A DNA stretch of 64,000 nt from Actinokineospora alba (lineage in GTDB: Bacteria > Actinomycetota > Actinomycetes > Mycobacteriales > Pseudonocardiaceae): the NCBI RefSeq assembly GCF_004362515.1, contig NZ_SNXU01000001.1, positions 496,001-560,000 on the forward strand. Direction: 5' to 3'. The notes beneath the pieces are model-generated. The model worked only from the letters and a program-made list of their open reading frames with translations. It searched no databases and was not told where the DNA came from. Numbering within the stretch: the first letter of the stretch is position 1; each line of letters opens with the position of its first letter. Shown in pieces: positions 20,187 to 28,342 of this stretch. The position numbers and the translations under genes are program-made.

Positions 20187-20923
20187 CGCGGCATCTTGCG
20201 CCACAGTGCGCGCGGCAGCACTCGCATGATCCCGAAGATCGGCCGTAGGACGGCGGGAACCCACACCTCACCGCGCTTGCCGCCGAGCGCGCGCACGGTG
20301 GCGGCGGCGACCTGGTCGGGAGTGCTGGAGAACGGCGCGGGCGACATGCCGTCGGTCATCCGGCCCACGACGAAACCGGGGCGGACCAGCAGCAGCCGCA
20401 CGCCACTGCCATGCAGCGCGTCGGCCAGCCCGGAGGCGAATCCGTCCAGGCCCGCTTTCGCGGAGCCGTAGACATAATTGGCCCGCCGGACCCGCACACC
20501 CGCCACCGACGAGAACACCACGACAATGCCATTCCCCTGTTGTCGCAAAAGGTTTGCGATATGGGTCAGCACGCTGACGTGCGCCACATAGTCGGTATGC
20601 ACCACGCGGACCGCGTGCGCGGAATCCCGCTCGGCGACTTTCTGGTCGCCGAGGATGCCGAAAGCCACCACGATCGTGTCGATCGGGCCGTGCGCGCGGG
20701 TGATCTCCGCGAGCAGCGGTTCGTGCGAGGCGAGATCGTCAGCGTCGAACTCCACCCGCTCGACTGTCGTCGCGCCGGCCGCACGCAGGGTCGACTCCTC
20801 GACGTCGAGATCGTCGCTGCGGCGGGCGGCCAGCACGACCGTGCGCGTGCCGCGCTCGACCAGCCGCCGGGCGACGGCGACGCCTATCTCACTGCGGCCA
20901 CCCAAGATCACCAACGGTCCCAT
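20183..20923 (-). CDS. dprE2: DprE2-type decaprenylphosphoryl-2-keto-ribose reductase (SDR)
   Basis: The 246-residue short-chain dehydrogenase closely follows mycobacterial DprE2 along its length. It has the nucleotide-binding LGGRSEIG (7-14), the VAFGILGD block, VFSSVAGVRVRRANYVYGSAKAGLDG with Tyr152 and Lys156 of the YxxxK motif, and the C-terminal WVPAVLRPIFGIMRVLPR. DprE2 makes decaprenylphosphoryl-arabinose, the arabinan donor of the arabinogalactan wall, together with DprE1. DprE1 is not adjacent here, so either it lies elsewhere or this enzyme serves a related polyprenyl sugar. ATG 20923 is taken because homology begins there. The gene overlaps the hydrolase 3' end tail to tail by four bases. 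Confidence 0.82.
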   Translation of the reverse strand: MGPLVILGGRSEIGVAVARRLVERGTRTVVLAARRSDDLDVEESTLRAAGATTVERVEFDADDLASHEPLLAEITRAHGPIDTIVVAFGILGDQKVAERDSAHAVRVVHTDYVAHVSVLTHIANLLRQQGNGIVVVFSSVAGVRVRRANYVYGSAKAGLDGFASGLADALHGSGVRLLLVRPGFVVGRMTDGMSPAPFSSTPDQVAAATVRALGGKRGEVWVPAVLRPIFGIMRVLPRALWRKMPR

Positions 20924-21204
20924 TCCGCCAGTCTGCCTGGGTGCCCGCGGGCGCGACACGCCGGGCGGACCGGACGCGCCGACATGATCGAGTGAAAGAT
21001 CGACTTTCGACTACTCCAAGTCGATGATGAATACCGCATCGAGTGGACTTCATCGGGTTATCACCATCCCATTCGGGGACTGTCGGGTGACTACGCCCCG
21101 GTGCTAACTTCGAAAACGTCGGCAGCCCAACAATTCGGACCGACGTCCCCCCGCACACCTCATTCCATTTCCCATGCCCTGAACAAGGATTGGCGGTACC
21201 AGTC
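20924..21204. promoter_or_regulatory. Upstream region of the encapsulin operon
   Basis: This 281-base gap separates dprE2 from the first shell gene, which is divergently transcribed. It is relatively AT-rich between about 20990 and 21130 (GATGATGAATACC, CTTCATCGGGTTATC), which fits a promoter region for the shell operon. No clear operator was found. GGCGG at 21192-21196 sits 8 bases before the GTG start of the first shell gene. Confidence 0.4.
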
Positions 21205-22605
21205 GTGACCGAGACAGTGCATCCCCTCAACCCTGCCCGGCCGGAGGCCGCACAGCAGAGCTTGAGCACTGCGGCGGCGCGCAACCTCGCGACCACAACG
21301 AAATCCGCGCCGCAGATGCAGGAGATCACCTCGCGGTGGCTGCTGCGCAAACTGCCGTGGGTGCAGGTCACCGGTGGTACGTACCGCGTCAACCAGCGGC
21401 GCAGCTACACCGTGGGCGACGGCCGCATCGCCGTCGACCGGTCCGGCGCCACGGCCCGCGTCGTCGCGGGCGACCTTCGCGAGCTGGCCTGCCTGCGCGA
21501 CTTCGAGGACGAGGACGTGCTCGGCGCGCTCGCGGGCCTGTTCACGCAGGAGGAGTACGCCGCGGGCGACACCATCGTGGAGTGGGGCCACGCCGAGGAC
21601 CGCTTCCTCGTCCTCGCGCACGGGCGGGCCGAGCAGCGGGCCGCGGGCGAGTACGACGACGAGGCCGTGGTGGGCGTCCTCGCCGACGGCGAGTACTTCG
21701 ACCAGTGGGGCCTGGTCGACGAGCGAATCTGGGACTACAGCGTCCGTGCGGTCACCACGTGCACCGTGCTGGCCCTGCGCCGGTCGGACTTCCAGGCGCT
21801 GGCCGACCGCGCACCCGCCCTGCGGGCGCACCTCGACGCGTTCGCGGCCGACGACGCGCAGGGCCGCGACGGCGAGGTGCCGATCAACCTCGCGGCGGGC
21901 CACACCGGCGAGGTCGAACTGCCCGGCACCTACGTCGACTACCAGGACGCCCCGCGCGAATACGACCTCAGCGTCGCCCAGACCGTGCTCAAGGTCCACA
22001 CCCGCGTCGCCGATCTCTACAACCAGCCGATGGACCAGGTCGGCGAACAGCTCCGCCTGACCATCGAGGCGCTGCGCGAGCGTCAGGAACACGAGCTGAT
22101 CAACAACTCCGACTTCGGCCTGCTGCACAACGCCGACGCCAAGCAGCGCATCCACTCCCGCACCGGGGCGCCGACTCCCGACGACATGGACGAGCTGCTC
22201 GCCAAGGTGTGGAAGGACCCGGAGTTCATCCTCGCCCACCCGCGCGCGATCGCCGCGTTCGGCCGCGAGTGCAGCAAGCGCGGGATCTACCCGGCCAGTG
22301 TCGACATGAACGGCCACCAGGTGCCGTCCTGGCGCGGCATCCCCGTGTTGCCCTGCAACAAGATCCCGGTCAGCGACACCCGCACCACGTCGATCCTGTT
22401 GATGCGCACGGGCGAGCAGAACCAGGGCGTCGTCGGCCTGCACCAGACCGGCATCCCCGACGAGTACGAGCCGAGCCTGTCGGTCCGCTTCATGGGCATC
22501 GACGAGAAGGCGATCATCTCCTACCTCGTCAGCGCCTACTACTCCGCCGCCGTCCTCGTCCCCGACGCGCTCGGCGTACTCGACAACGTCCAAATCGGCC
22601 TCTGA
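21205..22605 (+). CDS. Family 2B encapsulin shell protein with cNMP-binding-like insert, paralogue 1
   Basis: The 466-residue protein has the Family 2B encapsulin plan. The N-terminal arm (LATTTKSAPQMQEITSRWLL) is followed by an inserted CRP-like cyclic-nucleotide-binding-type domain at about 85-215, then the HK97-like shell domain (HLDAF... to the C terminus). Strongly conserved shell stretches include LPGTYVDYQDAPREYDL, FGLLHNAD and EKAIISYLVSAYYSAAV. The protein should self-assemble into a nanocompartment in the cytoplasm. The phosphate-binding cassette DGEYFDQWGL lacks the Arg-Ser/Thr pair of true cAMP sites, so nucleotide binding is doubtful. The GTG at 21205 follows GGCGG; an upstream TTG at 21190 is possible. 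A paralogue and a prenyl synthase follow. Confidence 0.9.
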   Translation: MTETVHPLNPARPEAAQQSLSTAAARNLATTTKSAPQMQEITSRWLLRKLPWVQVTGGTYRVNQRRSYTVGDGRIAVDRSGATARVVAGDLRELACLRDFEDEDVLGALAGLFTQEEYAAGDTIVEWGHAEDRFLVLAHGRAEQRAAGEYDDEAVVGVLADGEYFDQWGLVDERIWDYSVRAVTTCTVLALRRSDFQALADRAPALRAHLDAFAADDAQGRDGEVPINLAAGHTGEVELPGTYVDYQDAPREYDLSVAQTVLKVHTRVADLYNQPMDQVGEQLRLTIEALRERQEHELINNSDFGLLHNADAKQRIHSRTGAPTPDDMDELLAKVWKDPEFILAHPRAIAAFGRECSKRGIYPASVDMNGHQVPSWRGIPVLPCNKIPVSDTRTTSILLMRTGEQNQGVVGLHQTGIPDEYEPSLSVRFMGIDEKAIISYLVSAYYSAAVLVPDALGVLDNVQIGL

Positions 22606-22642
22606 CGACTCTCGACCCGAACCACGATTGGCGGATCACCAC

Positions 22643-24037
22643 GTGACCGGCGTACTCGACCCTGCGGCTACAGCACAGCAGAGCCTGAGCACCAACGCGG
22701 CCAGGCAACTGGCCACGACCACCAAGTCCGTCCCGCAGATGCAGGAGATCACCTCGCGGTGGCTGCTGCGAATGCTCCCGTGGGTGAACGCCGCGGGCGC
22801 CGCCTACCGGGTCAACCGGCGCCTGAGCTACACCGTGGGCGACGGGCGGCTCACCTTCACCAACGTCGGCGCCACGATCAGCGTCATCCCCGCCGAACTG
22901 CGCGAACTGCCGCTGCTGCGCGGCCTCGGCGACGACGCCACCCTCGACGCCCTCGCGGGCCGGTTCGTCCAGCGGGAGTACGCCGCGGGCGAGAACATCG
23001 TCACCCAGGGCACCCCGGCCGACGCGGTCCACCTGATCGCGCACGGCAAGGTCACCAAGAGCGGCACCGGCCACTACGGCGACCGGACCGTGCTGGCCGT
23101 GATGGCCGACGGCGAGCACTTCGGCGACGACGCCCTGCTCGATTCGAGCGCGGCGTGGGAGTTCACCGTCACGACGGACACCGCGTGCACGATGCTTTCC
23201 CTGCCCCGCCAGGAGTTCCTGGCGATGCTCGAACGCTCCGAGCCGCTGCGCGAACACATCGACGCGGTCCGCGCCAGCCCGACGGCCGCGCAGAACAAGT
23301 ACGGCGAAGCCGAGATCGCGATGTCCTCGGGCCACACCGGTGAGCCGGACCTTCCCGGCACGTTCGTCGACTACGACGGCGCGCCGCGCGAGTACGAACT
23401 CAGCGTCGCCCAGACCGTCCTGCGCGTGCACTCGCGCGTCGCGGATCTCTACAACGACCCGATGAACCAGGTCGAGCACCAGCTCCGGCTGACCATCGAG
23501 GCGCTGCGCGAACGCCAGGAATACGAGCTCGTCAACAACCGCGACTTCGGCCTGCTGCACAACGCCGACCTGCGTCAGCGCATCCACACCCGCGCGGGCG
23601 CCCCGGGTCCCGACGACCTCGACGAGCTGCTGTCGCGCAGGCGGCGGTCCAACTTCTTCCTCGCCCACCCGCGCGCGATCGCCGCGTTCGGGCGGGAATG
23701 CACCAAGCTCGGGCTCTACCCGTCCACAGTGGAGGTCCAGGGCAGGCAGCTGCAGGCCTGGCGCGGCGTCCCGCTGCTGCCGTGCGACAAGATCCCGATC
23801 AGCCCCACCAACACGACGTCGATCCTGGTCATGCGCACCGGCGAGTCCGACCAGGGCGTCATCGGCCTGCACCAGACCGGCATCCCCGATGAATACCAGC
23901 CCGGCCTGTCGGTCCGGTTCGCGGGCATCAACGAGAAGGCGATCATCTCCTACCTCGTCAGCGCCTACTACTCCGCCGCCGTCCTCGTCCCCGACGCGCT
24001 CGGCGTACTCGAGAACGTCCAGATCGGCCTGGGCTGA
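22643..24037 (+). CDS. Family 2B encapsulin shell protein with cNMP-binding-like insert, paralogue 2
   Basis: This 464-residue paralogue parallels the first shell gene along its whole length: the same N-terminal arm, the same CRP-like insert (about 80-215) and the same HK97-type shell region. The motifs LPGTFVDYDGAPREYEL, DFGLLHNAD and NEKAIISYLVSAYYSAAV are shared. It differs most within the insert (cassette DGEHFGDDALLDSS) and in a linker where a KVWKDPEF-type segment is replaced by RRRRSNFF. Even the upstream bases (GATTGGCGG, then GTG) are duplicated, so the pair arose by tandem duplication. The 37-base gap implies co-transcription. A mixed two-component shell is a reasonable expectation, as known for some 2B systems, but is not shown by sequence. 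Confidence 0.9.
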   Translation: MTGVLDPAATAQQSLSTNAARQLATTTKSVPQMQEITSRWLLRMLPWVNAAGAAYRVNRRLSYTVGDGRLTFTNVGATISVIPAELRELPLLRGLGDDATLDALAGRFVQREYAAGENIVTQGTPADAVHLIAHGKVTKSGTGHYGDRTVLAVMADGEHFGDDALLDSSAAWEFTVTTDTACTMLSLPRQEFLAMLERSEPLREHIDAVRASPTAAQNKYGEAEIAMSSGHTGEPDLPGTFVDYDGAPREYELSVAQTVLRVHSRVADLYNDPMNQVEHQLRLTIEALRERQEYELVNNRDFGLLHNADLRQRIHTRAGAPGPDDLDELLSRRRRSNFFLAHPRAIAAFGRECTKLGLYPSTVEVQGRQLQAWRGVPLLPCDKIPISPTNTTSILVMRTGESDQGVIGLHQTGIPDEYQPGLSVRFAGINEKAIISYLVSAYYSAAVLVPDALGVLENVQIGLG

Positions 24038-24097
24038 CCGGGCACGACCCAACATAGCGTCCACAGTGGACCATTAACGAGGAGATCCGCCACCACA

Positions 24098-25138
24098 ATG
24101 TCCACCACCGAGGTGATCACCGGCTTCCGCTCCGCACGCGAGGTGCTCGCCCAAAGCCGAAGCCTGTTAGACCCCGCTCTGCGCGCCGCCGTGGACACGC
24201 TCCCCAAGTCCATGCGGCGGATCGCCGGCTATCACTTCGGGTGGTGGGACGAGCACGGCTGGGCGACGACCGCGGACGCGGGCAAAGCGGTCCGCCCGGC
24301 ACTGGTGATGACCGCGGCGGAGGCGGTCGGCGGGTCGGCGGCCACGGCCGTCCCCGCCGCCGTCGCGGTCGAACTGGTGCACAACTTCACCCTGCTGCAC
24401 GACGACGTCATGGACGGCGACCGGACCCGCCGCCACCGCCCCACCGCGTGGAGCGTCTTCGGCTTGGGCCCGGCCATCCTGGCGGGCGACGCCCTGCTGA
24501 CGTTGGCCTACGACGTCTTGGCGGCCAGTGAGCACCCCCGGGCCCAGGAGGGTTCCCGCCTGATGTCGGCGGCCGTCCTCGCCGTCCAGGAGGGCCAGGC
24601 CACCGACCTGGCCTTCGAGAAGCGCGCCGACGTCGACCTGGCGGAGTGCGTCCACATGGCCGAAGGCAAGACCGGCGCCCTCCTCGGCTGCTCCACGGCG
24701 TTGGGCGCCTTGTTCGGCGGCGGCACCCCCGCCCAGGTCGACAACCTCCGCATCTACGGCGTACGCCTGGGCCTGGCTTTCCAGTTGGTGGACGACCTGC
24801 TAGGTATCTGGGGTGACCCAGCGGCCACCGGAAAGCCGGTCTACTCGGACCTCGAGAACCGCAAGAAGTCCCTCCCCGTGGTCGCCGCCCTGGCCTCAGG
24901 CACCCAGGCCGCCCGCGAACTGGCAGCCCTCTACCACCGCCGAACCCCCTTGTCCCCCACCGACTTGGCACGCGCCGCGGACCTCATCGACCAGTCAGGC
25001 GCCCGAACCTGGACCCAAACCCACGCCGACGACGTCCTCGCCGAAGCCTTGGACCACGTCCGCAGCGCAGGTGTCACCCCCCGCTCCACCGCCGAACTAG
25101 ATGCGATGGCCCACCTCATCGGTCGCCGAGACCACTGA
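24098..25138 (+). CDS. Polyprenyl diphosphate synthase, predicted encapsulin cargo
   Basis: The 346-residue trans-prenyltransferase condenses isopentenyl diphosphate with allylic diphosphates. The first aspartate-rich motif is HDDVMDGD (Asp102, Asp103, Asp106). The second is LVDDLLGIWGD (Asp232, Asp233 and Asp240). KxxRP and FxLVDD contexts are intact, so it should be active. The residues before the first motif (His95-Asn-Phe-Thr-Leu) suggest a C15-C20 product size, but chain length cannot be read safely. GAGGAG precedes ATG 24098. It follows two Family 2B shell genes, an arrangement in which prenyl synthases or terpene cyclases are known cargo. Its first 20-30 residues are low in order and could act as a loading segment. 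The 3' third has a marked C-biased wobble. Confidence 0.9.
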   Translation: MSTTEVITGFRSAREVLAQSRSLLDPALRAAVDTLPKSMRRIAGYHFGWWDEHGWATTADAGKAVRPALVMTAAEAVGGSAATAVPAAVAVELVHNFTLLHDDVMDGDRTRRHRPTAWSVFGLGPAILAGDALLTLAYDVLAASEHPRAQEGSRLMSAAVLAVQEGQATDLAFEKRADVDLAECVHMAEGKTGALLGCSTALGALFGGGTPAQVDNLRIYGVRLGLAFQLVDDLLGIWGDPAATGKPVYSDLENRKKSLPVVAALASGTQAARELAALYHRRTPLSPTDLARAADLIDQSGARTWTQTHADDVLAEALDHVRSAGVTPRSTAELDAMAHLIGRRDH

Positions 25139-25311
25139 ACCGTGGAGAGGTTGGAGCGGTTGGAGCGGGAAGATCCGGCAAGAGCGCACCGGCGAGAACT
25201 TGACTGACTTTGGGACGGCAAACGTTGGCACCCAAAGGTGATCGAGGTCGACCGACGGTGGGACCAGCCAATTCCGGCGCAGAACCAACTGCCCCACCCA
25301 CAGCATCACTC

Positions 25312-25587
25312 GCAGGTCACCCACAGCCCCACCCGCAAGTCACCCGCAACCCCACCCGCAGATCACCCACATCCCCACCCGCAAGTCACCCACAGCCCCA
25401 CCCGCAAGTCACCCGCAACCCCACCCGCAGATCACCCACATCCCCACCCGCAAGTCACCCACAGCCCCACCCGCAGATCACCCGCAACCCCACCCGCAGA
25501 TCACCCACATCCCCACCCGCAAGTCACCCACAGCCCCACCCGCAAGTCACCCACAGCCCCACCCGCAAGTCACCCACAGCCCCACTC
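25312..25587. repeat. Twelve 23-bp tandem repeats in a three-variant pattern
   Basis: Starting at 25312, every 23 bases begins GCARGTCACCC or GCAGATCACCC and ends CCCCACCC; the twelfth unit ends 25587 and is degenerate. Three variants occur: A (...CACAGCCCCACCC), B (...CGCAACCCCACCC) and C (...CACATCCCCACCC). In the first nine units they run in the order A-B-C, giving a 69-bp higher-order unit; the last three are A-type. There are no unique spacers, so it is not a CRISPR. Open frames through the array are artefacts of low complexity. Confidence 0.93.
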
Positions 25588-25666
25588 ACTGCACCACCGA
25601 CAGCCCCCACCCCGGACGGGGTTGCCTATGCGGTCTTTGGCTTTTAATCCCTGCTCTATCCCCTGC

Positions 25667-25970
25667 CCCCTCGTCCTGGCCATCTTTAACTCTCGATCAT
25701 CGGTGTCAAGGGTCGCGCAGCGATCGCGCAGCGACGGCCGTTTACGGCCGCCCTTGACGCCGATGATCGAGAGTTAAACAATTGTGGCCGAGGGGGACTT
25801 TCCCTTGGGAGCCAACAAGAACTCGGGGATCAACGCGGTGGGCCCCTCTGGCTCGATTGTTTAATTCTCGATCATCGGCGTCAAGGGCGGCGCAAGCGCC
25901 GTCGCTGCGCGATCGGCAAGCCGACCCTTGACAGCGATGATCGAGAATTAAAAGCGGCCAGGACGAGGGG
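25667..25970. repeat. Composite nested palindrome of two 94-bp inverted elements
   Basis: Element 1 has arms 25685-25712 and 25751-25778 (28 bases, one mismatch, TTTAACTCTCGATCATCGG...). Element 2 has nearly the same arms at 25860-25887 and 25925-25952 (two mismatches). Their flanks are also inverted: CCCCTCGTCCTGGCC at 25667-25681 pairs with 25956-25970, and the inner flanks around AAACAATTG/GATTGTTT match. The result is a doublet in a larger palindrome. The arms start TTTAAY, as terminal inverted repeats of a MITE-like element might, but no transposase or target duplication is visible. Confidence 0.9.
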
Positions 25971-25981
25971 CAAGGGGGAAG

Positions 25982-26164
25982 TGCAGGGGCGAAGAGCCGT
26001 CCCCGACGGTGACCACGTCCGGAGGTCAAGGGCGAGGGCGGCCCCTGGGGCAGGGCAAAGAGCTGTCCCCGAGGGATAATCGTTCGGGACTACACGGCAA
26101 GGGCTGTCCCTGACGGCCTACTCGGTCGGGGGTGCAGCGCAATGAGCCGTCCCTGATCGGCTAC
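25982..26164. repeat. Four degenerate short repeats; rest of the 25.1-26.3 kb gene-free region
   Basis: Variants of GCAGGGCAAAGAGCCGTCCC occur near 25982, 26049, 26096 and 26135, each followed by a CGA-G or TGA-CGG tail. They are imperfect and spaced 40-70 bases apart. The whole interval 25139-26321 has no supportable gene. It holds, in order, an unremarkable leader, the 23-bp array, the nested palindromes, and these repeats, followed by about 150 bases in which I see nothing. Confidence 0.5.
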
Positions 26165-26321
26165 GCACCAAGGGTGCAGGCCCGGTTCGCTCGCTCGAGG
26201 CTGGGCCGAGGAATGCGGTCGTATGGGTGCCGGGAGTCGTTCGGGTGACTGGGGTGGCCGGGTCTTAGGGAATGTTGCGGAACACAAGTGATGCAGCAGG
26301 GCGGTGACCTTCGCCGTTGTG

Positions 26322-26765
26322 TTACTGCGGTTGCAGTTCCGCAGTCACCGCGAGCCGGTTGAAAGCGTTCACCACCGTGATCGCCCAGATCAGGTGTGCC
26401 AGCTGGTCCTTGTCGAACTCCTCCTCAGCCCGCTGGTACACCTCCTCCGACACCCGCCTCTCCGACAGCAGTGTCACCGACTCCGCCAAGGCCAGTGCGG
26501 CTCGTTCCCGGTCGGAGAAGAAGGGCGTTCCGGCCCAGACGCTCAACGCGTGCAGCCGTCGAGGGGTTTCCCCGGCCTCCACTGCGGCCGTGGTGTGCAT
26601 GTCCACACAGAAGGCGCAGCCGTTCAGTTGGGAGGCGCGGATTCTGACCAGTTCCAGCAGTGACCGCTCCACCCCGGCCTCGACCGCCTGCTTGTCGACC
26701 GCCATATGCAGCTCCACCAGCCTGCGGTACAGGTCCGGGGCGAGTGTCGTCGGTTGGATTCTCAT
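26322..26765 (-). CDS. AhpD-like carboxymuconolactone decarboxylase-family protein
   Basis: The 147-residue product begins MRIQPTTLAPDLYRRL and has the AhpD core with the redox pair Cys50-x-x-Cys53 in NGCAFCVDMHTTAA. The active-site His57 follows the second Cys. A second conserved helix reads HLIWAITVVNAFNRLAV. Members act as alkylhydroperoxidase-like reductants or in decarboxylation. It is the last gene of the left operon and its ATG overlaps the ligase stop (ATGA at 26762-26765), so it is translationally coupled. A redox or detoxification role in the pathway is inferred only from that context. Confidence 0.87.
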   Translation of the reverse strand: MRIQPTTLAPDLYRRLVELHMAVDKQAVEAGVERSLLELVRIRASQLNGCAFCVDMHTTAAVEAGETPRRLHALSVWAGTPFFSDRERAALALAESVTLLSERRVSEEVYQRAEEEFDKDQLAHLIWAITVVNAFNRLAVTAELQPQ

Positions 26766-28342
26766 GTCCAGCGGCCCGTTCCGAAGGTGTCGTTGCCTCG
26801 TCTGATCAGCGTGCGCAGTTCCATCCGGCGAACCTTTCCCGTGCCGGTGCGAGGAACGTCGTCCCACGCCAGGACCACGGGGTCGGCCAGGGCCGGGAGG
26901 TCCCGTACCGCGTGGTTCCACTCGCCCTGGTTGATTCCGTTGGTGACCAACACCGGCACCGGCAGCTGCCCGGGCGTGCCGAGGACCACGCATTCGGTCA
27001 CAGCGGGCAGGCGGTCCTCGATGACGTCTTCCAATTCCACGCAGCTCTGGCCGGGGATGACGTCGACTTCCCTGTCCAGCAACAGGTACGCCCCGGTCCG
27101 GGTGCGCACACCGATGTCGCCGGTGTTCCACCAACCGTCGCTTACCTTGTCCTGCCAGCGTTCCTGTTCGCCCACATACCCAAGGCACCGCACCGCCGTG
27201 CGTGCCAGGACCAAGCCGGGGCGGCCGGGGGGCACCGGTCGGAACGTCCGCGGATCGACCACGCGCAAACGGACGCGGCCCGGCGCGGGCCTGCCGAGGT
27301 TGCGGGTGCCGGGGTGGCGGGCTTCGCGGTGGGCGACTGATCGTCGGGTGAGGAAGCGGAAGGTGAGCGGGCCTGTCTCCGTCTGACCCCAGACCTGCAC
27401 CCACAGCGGCCTGCGGGCGGTCGCGTCGAGGAAGGTGCGGATCGTGGGCGGGTGCACCGCGTCGAAGGTGCTGACGTAGAGACGCACGTTCCTGAACGGG
27501 TTGTCCGGGCGTCGGGCGAGGGGCTGCCAGCGGACGAAGGTCGACGGCAGCGCTTCAAGGGTGGTCGGTGGGTGCGCGCGCAAGGTGTGTTCGGCGTCGG
27601 AAGCGTCGGGGATGATGACGACTTTGCGCGGGGCCAACCACAACACGCTCGCGGTCCAGGGGATGGCCCGGCCGTGGCAGAAGGCGATCGACGTGCACAC
27701 CGTGTCAGTCGGGCGGCTCGACACCACCGGCAGTCGGGTCGCCTCGGTGGCGGACAGGCCGTGGATGAGGGTGCGCGTGCTGTGGATGACCAGCTTCGGC
27801 GTGCCGGTCGTGCCGGACGTGTGGTTGACCACCAGCGGTTCGTCGATGTCCCGCAGCACCGGCGGCGGGGGCTCCTTGCCGCGCAGGTTCTCCAGGTCCA
27901 GGGCGCCGGGGTGCGGTCCGTCGAGGGTGAGGGTGCGCCGGGCGAAGCCCAGCAGGTCGGTCTCGTGGTCGCGGGCGCGGTCGAGCACGGCGCACGTCGT
28001 GACCAGCAGCACCGGGTCGAGCCGCTTCAGCAGCAACTGCAACGCCGGCGGCGGCACGTGGTCGGACAGCAGGGCGGGCACCGCGCCGATCCGCGCGGCG
28101 GCGCAGGCGAGCAGTACGTAGTCCCAGTGGTTCTCCTTGACCACCGCCACCCGGTCGCCCGGACGCACCCCCGCCGCGTGCAGCCAGCCCGCCGCGCCCC
28201 GCACCAAAGCGGCCAGTTGCGCGACGGTGTACTGGGTTCCGTGGTTGGGCGCGATGTCCAGCGGCCTGCTCAGCTCGACGATCGTGCGGACGCCGCGGTC
28301 GACCAGGTCGTCGAACAGGGTGCCGAGGTCCGTGGGCTTCAT
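26762..28342 (-). CDS. AMP-forming acyl/aryl-CoA or acyl-adenylate ligase
   Basis: This 526-residue ANL-superfamily enzyme activates a carboxylic acid as its adenylate, usually passing it to CoA or a carrier. Motifs: HTSGTTGTPK (A3, residues 174-183), VWGQTETG (A5), WWNTGDIG with Asp (A7/A8) and a C-terminal GTGKVRR with the A10 Lys. The N-terminal half starts EHWDY-like at NHWDYVLLACAA. The substrate cannot be read from the sequence, but the neighbours (UbiA, methyltransferase, FAD enzyme) suit an aromatic or prenylated acid. The start at 28342 overlaps the methyltransferase stop as ATGA. No carrier protein gene lies in the cluster, so CoA is the likely acceptor. Confidence 0.88.
   Translation of the reverse strand: MKPTDLGTLFDDLVDRGVRTIVELSRPLDIAPNHGTQYTVAQLAALVRGAAGWLHAAGVRPGDRVAVVKENHWDYVLLACAAARIGAVPALLSDHVPPPALQLLLKRLDPVLLVTTCAVLDRARDHETDLLGFARRTLTLDGPHPGALDLENLRGKEPPPPVLRDIDEPLVVNHTSGTTGTPKLVIHSTRTLIHGLSATEATRLPVVSSRPTDTVCTSIAFCHGRAIPWTASVLWLAPRKVVIIPDASDAEHTLRAHPPTTLEALPSTFVRWQPLARRPDNPFRNVRLYVSTFDAVHPPTIRTFLDATARRPLWVQVWGQTETGPLTFRFLTRRSVAHREARHPGTRNLGRPAPGRVRLRVVDPRTFRPVPPGRPGLVLARTAVRCLGYVGEQERWQDKVSDGWWNTGDIGVRTRTGAYLLLDREVDVIPGQSCVELEDVIEDRLPAVTECVVLGTPGQLPVPVLVTNGINQGEWNHAVRDLPALADPVVLAWDDVPRTGTGKVRRMELRTLIRRGNDTFGTGRWT

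Noticed and set aside
25312..25587. CRISPR array
   Set aside because: There are no unique spacers between repeats and no cas genes; the units are directly adjacent.
25210..25777. Pro/His-rich proteins across the 23-bp array
   Set aside because: Low-complexity frames over a non-coding tandem repeat between genes; all phases are equally open.
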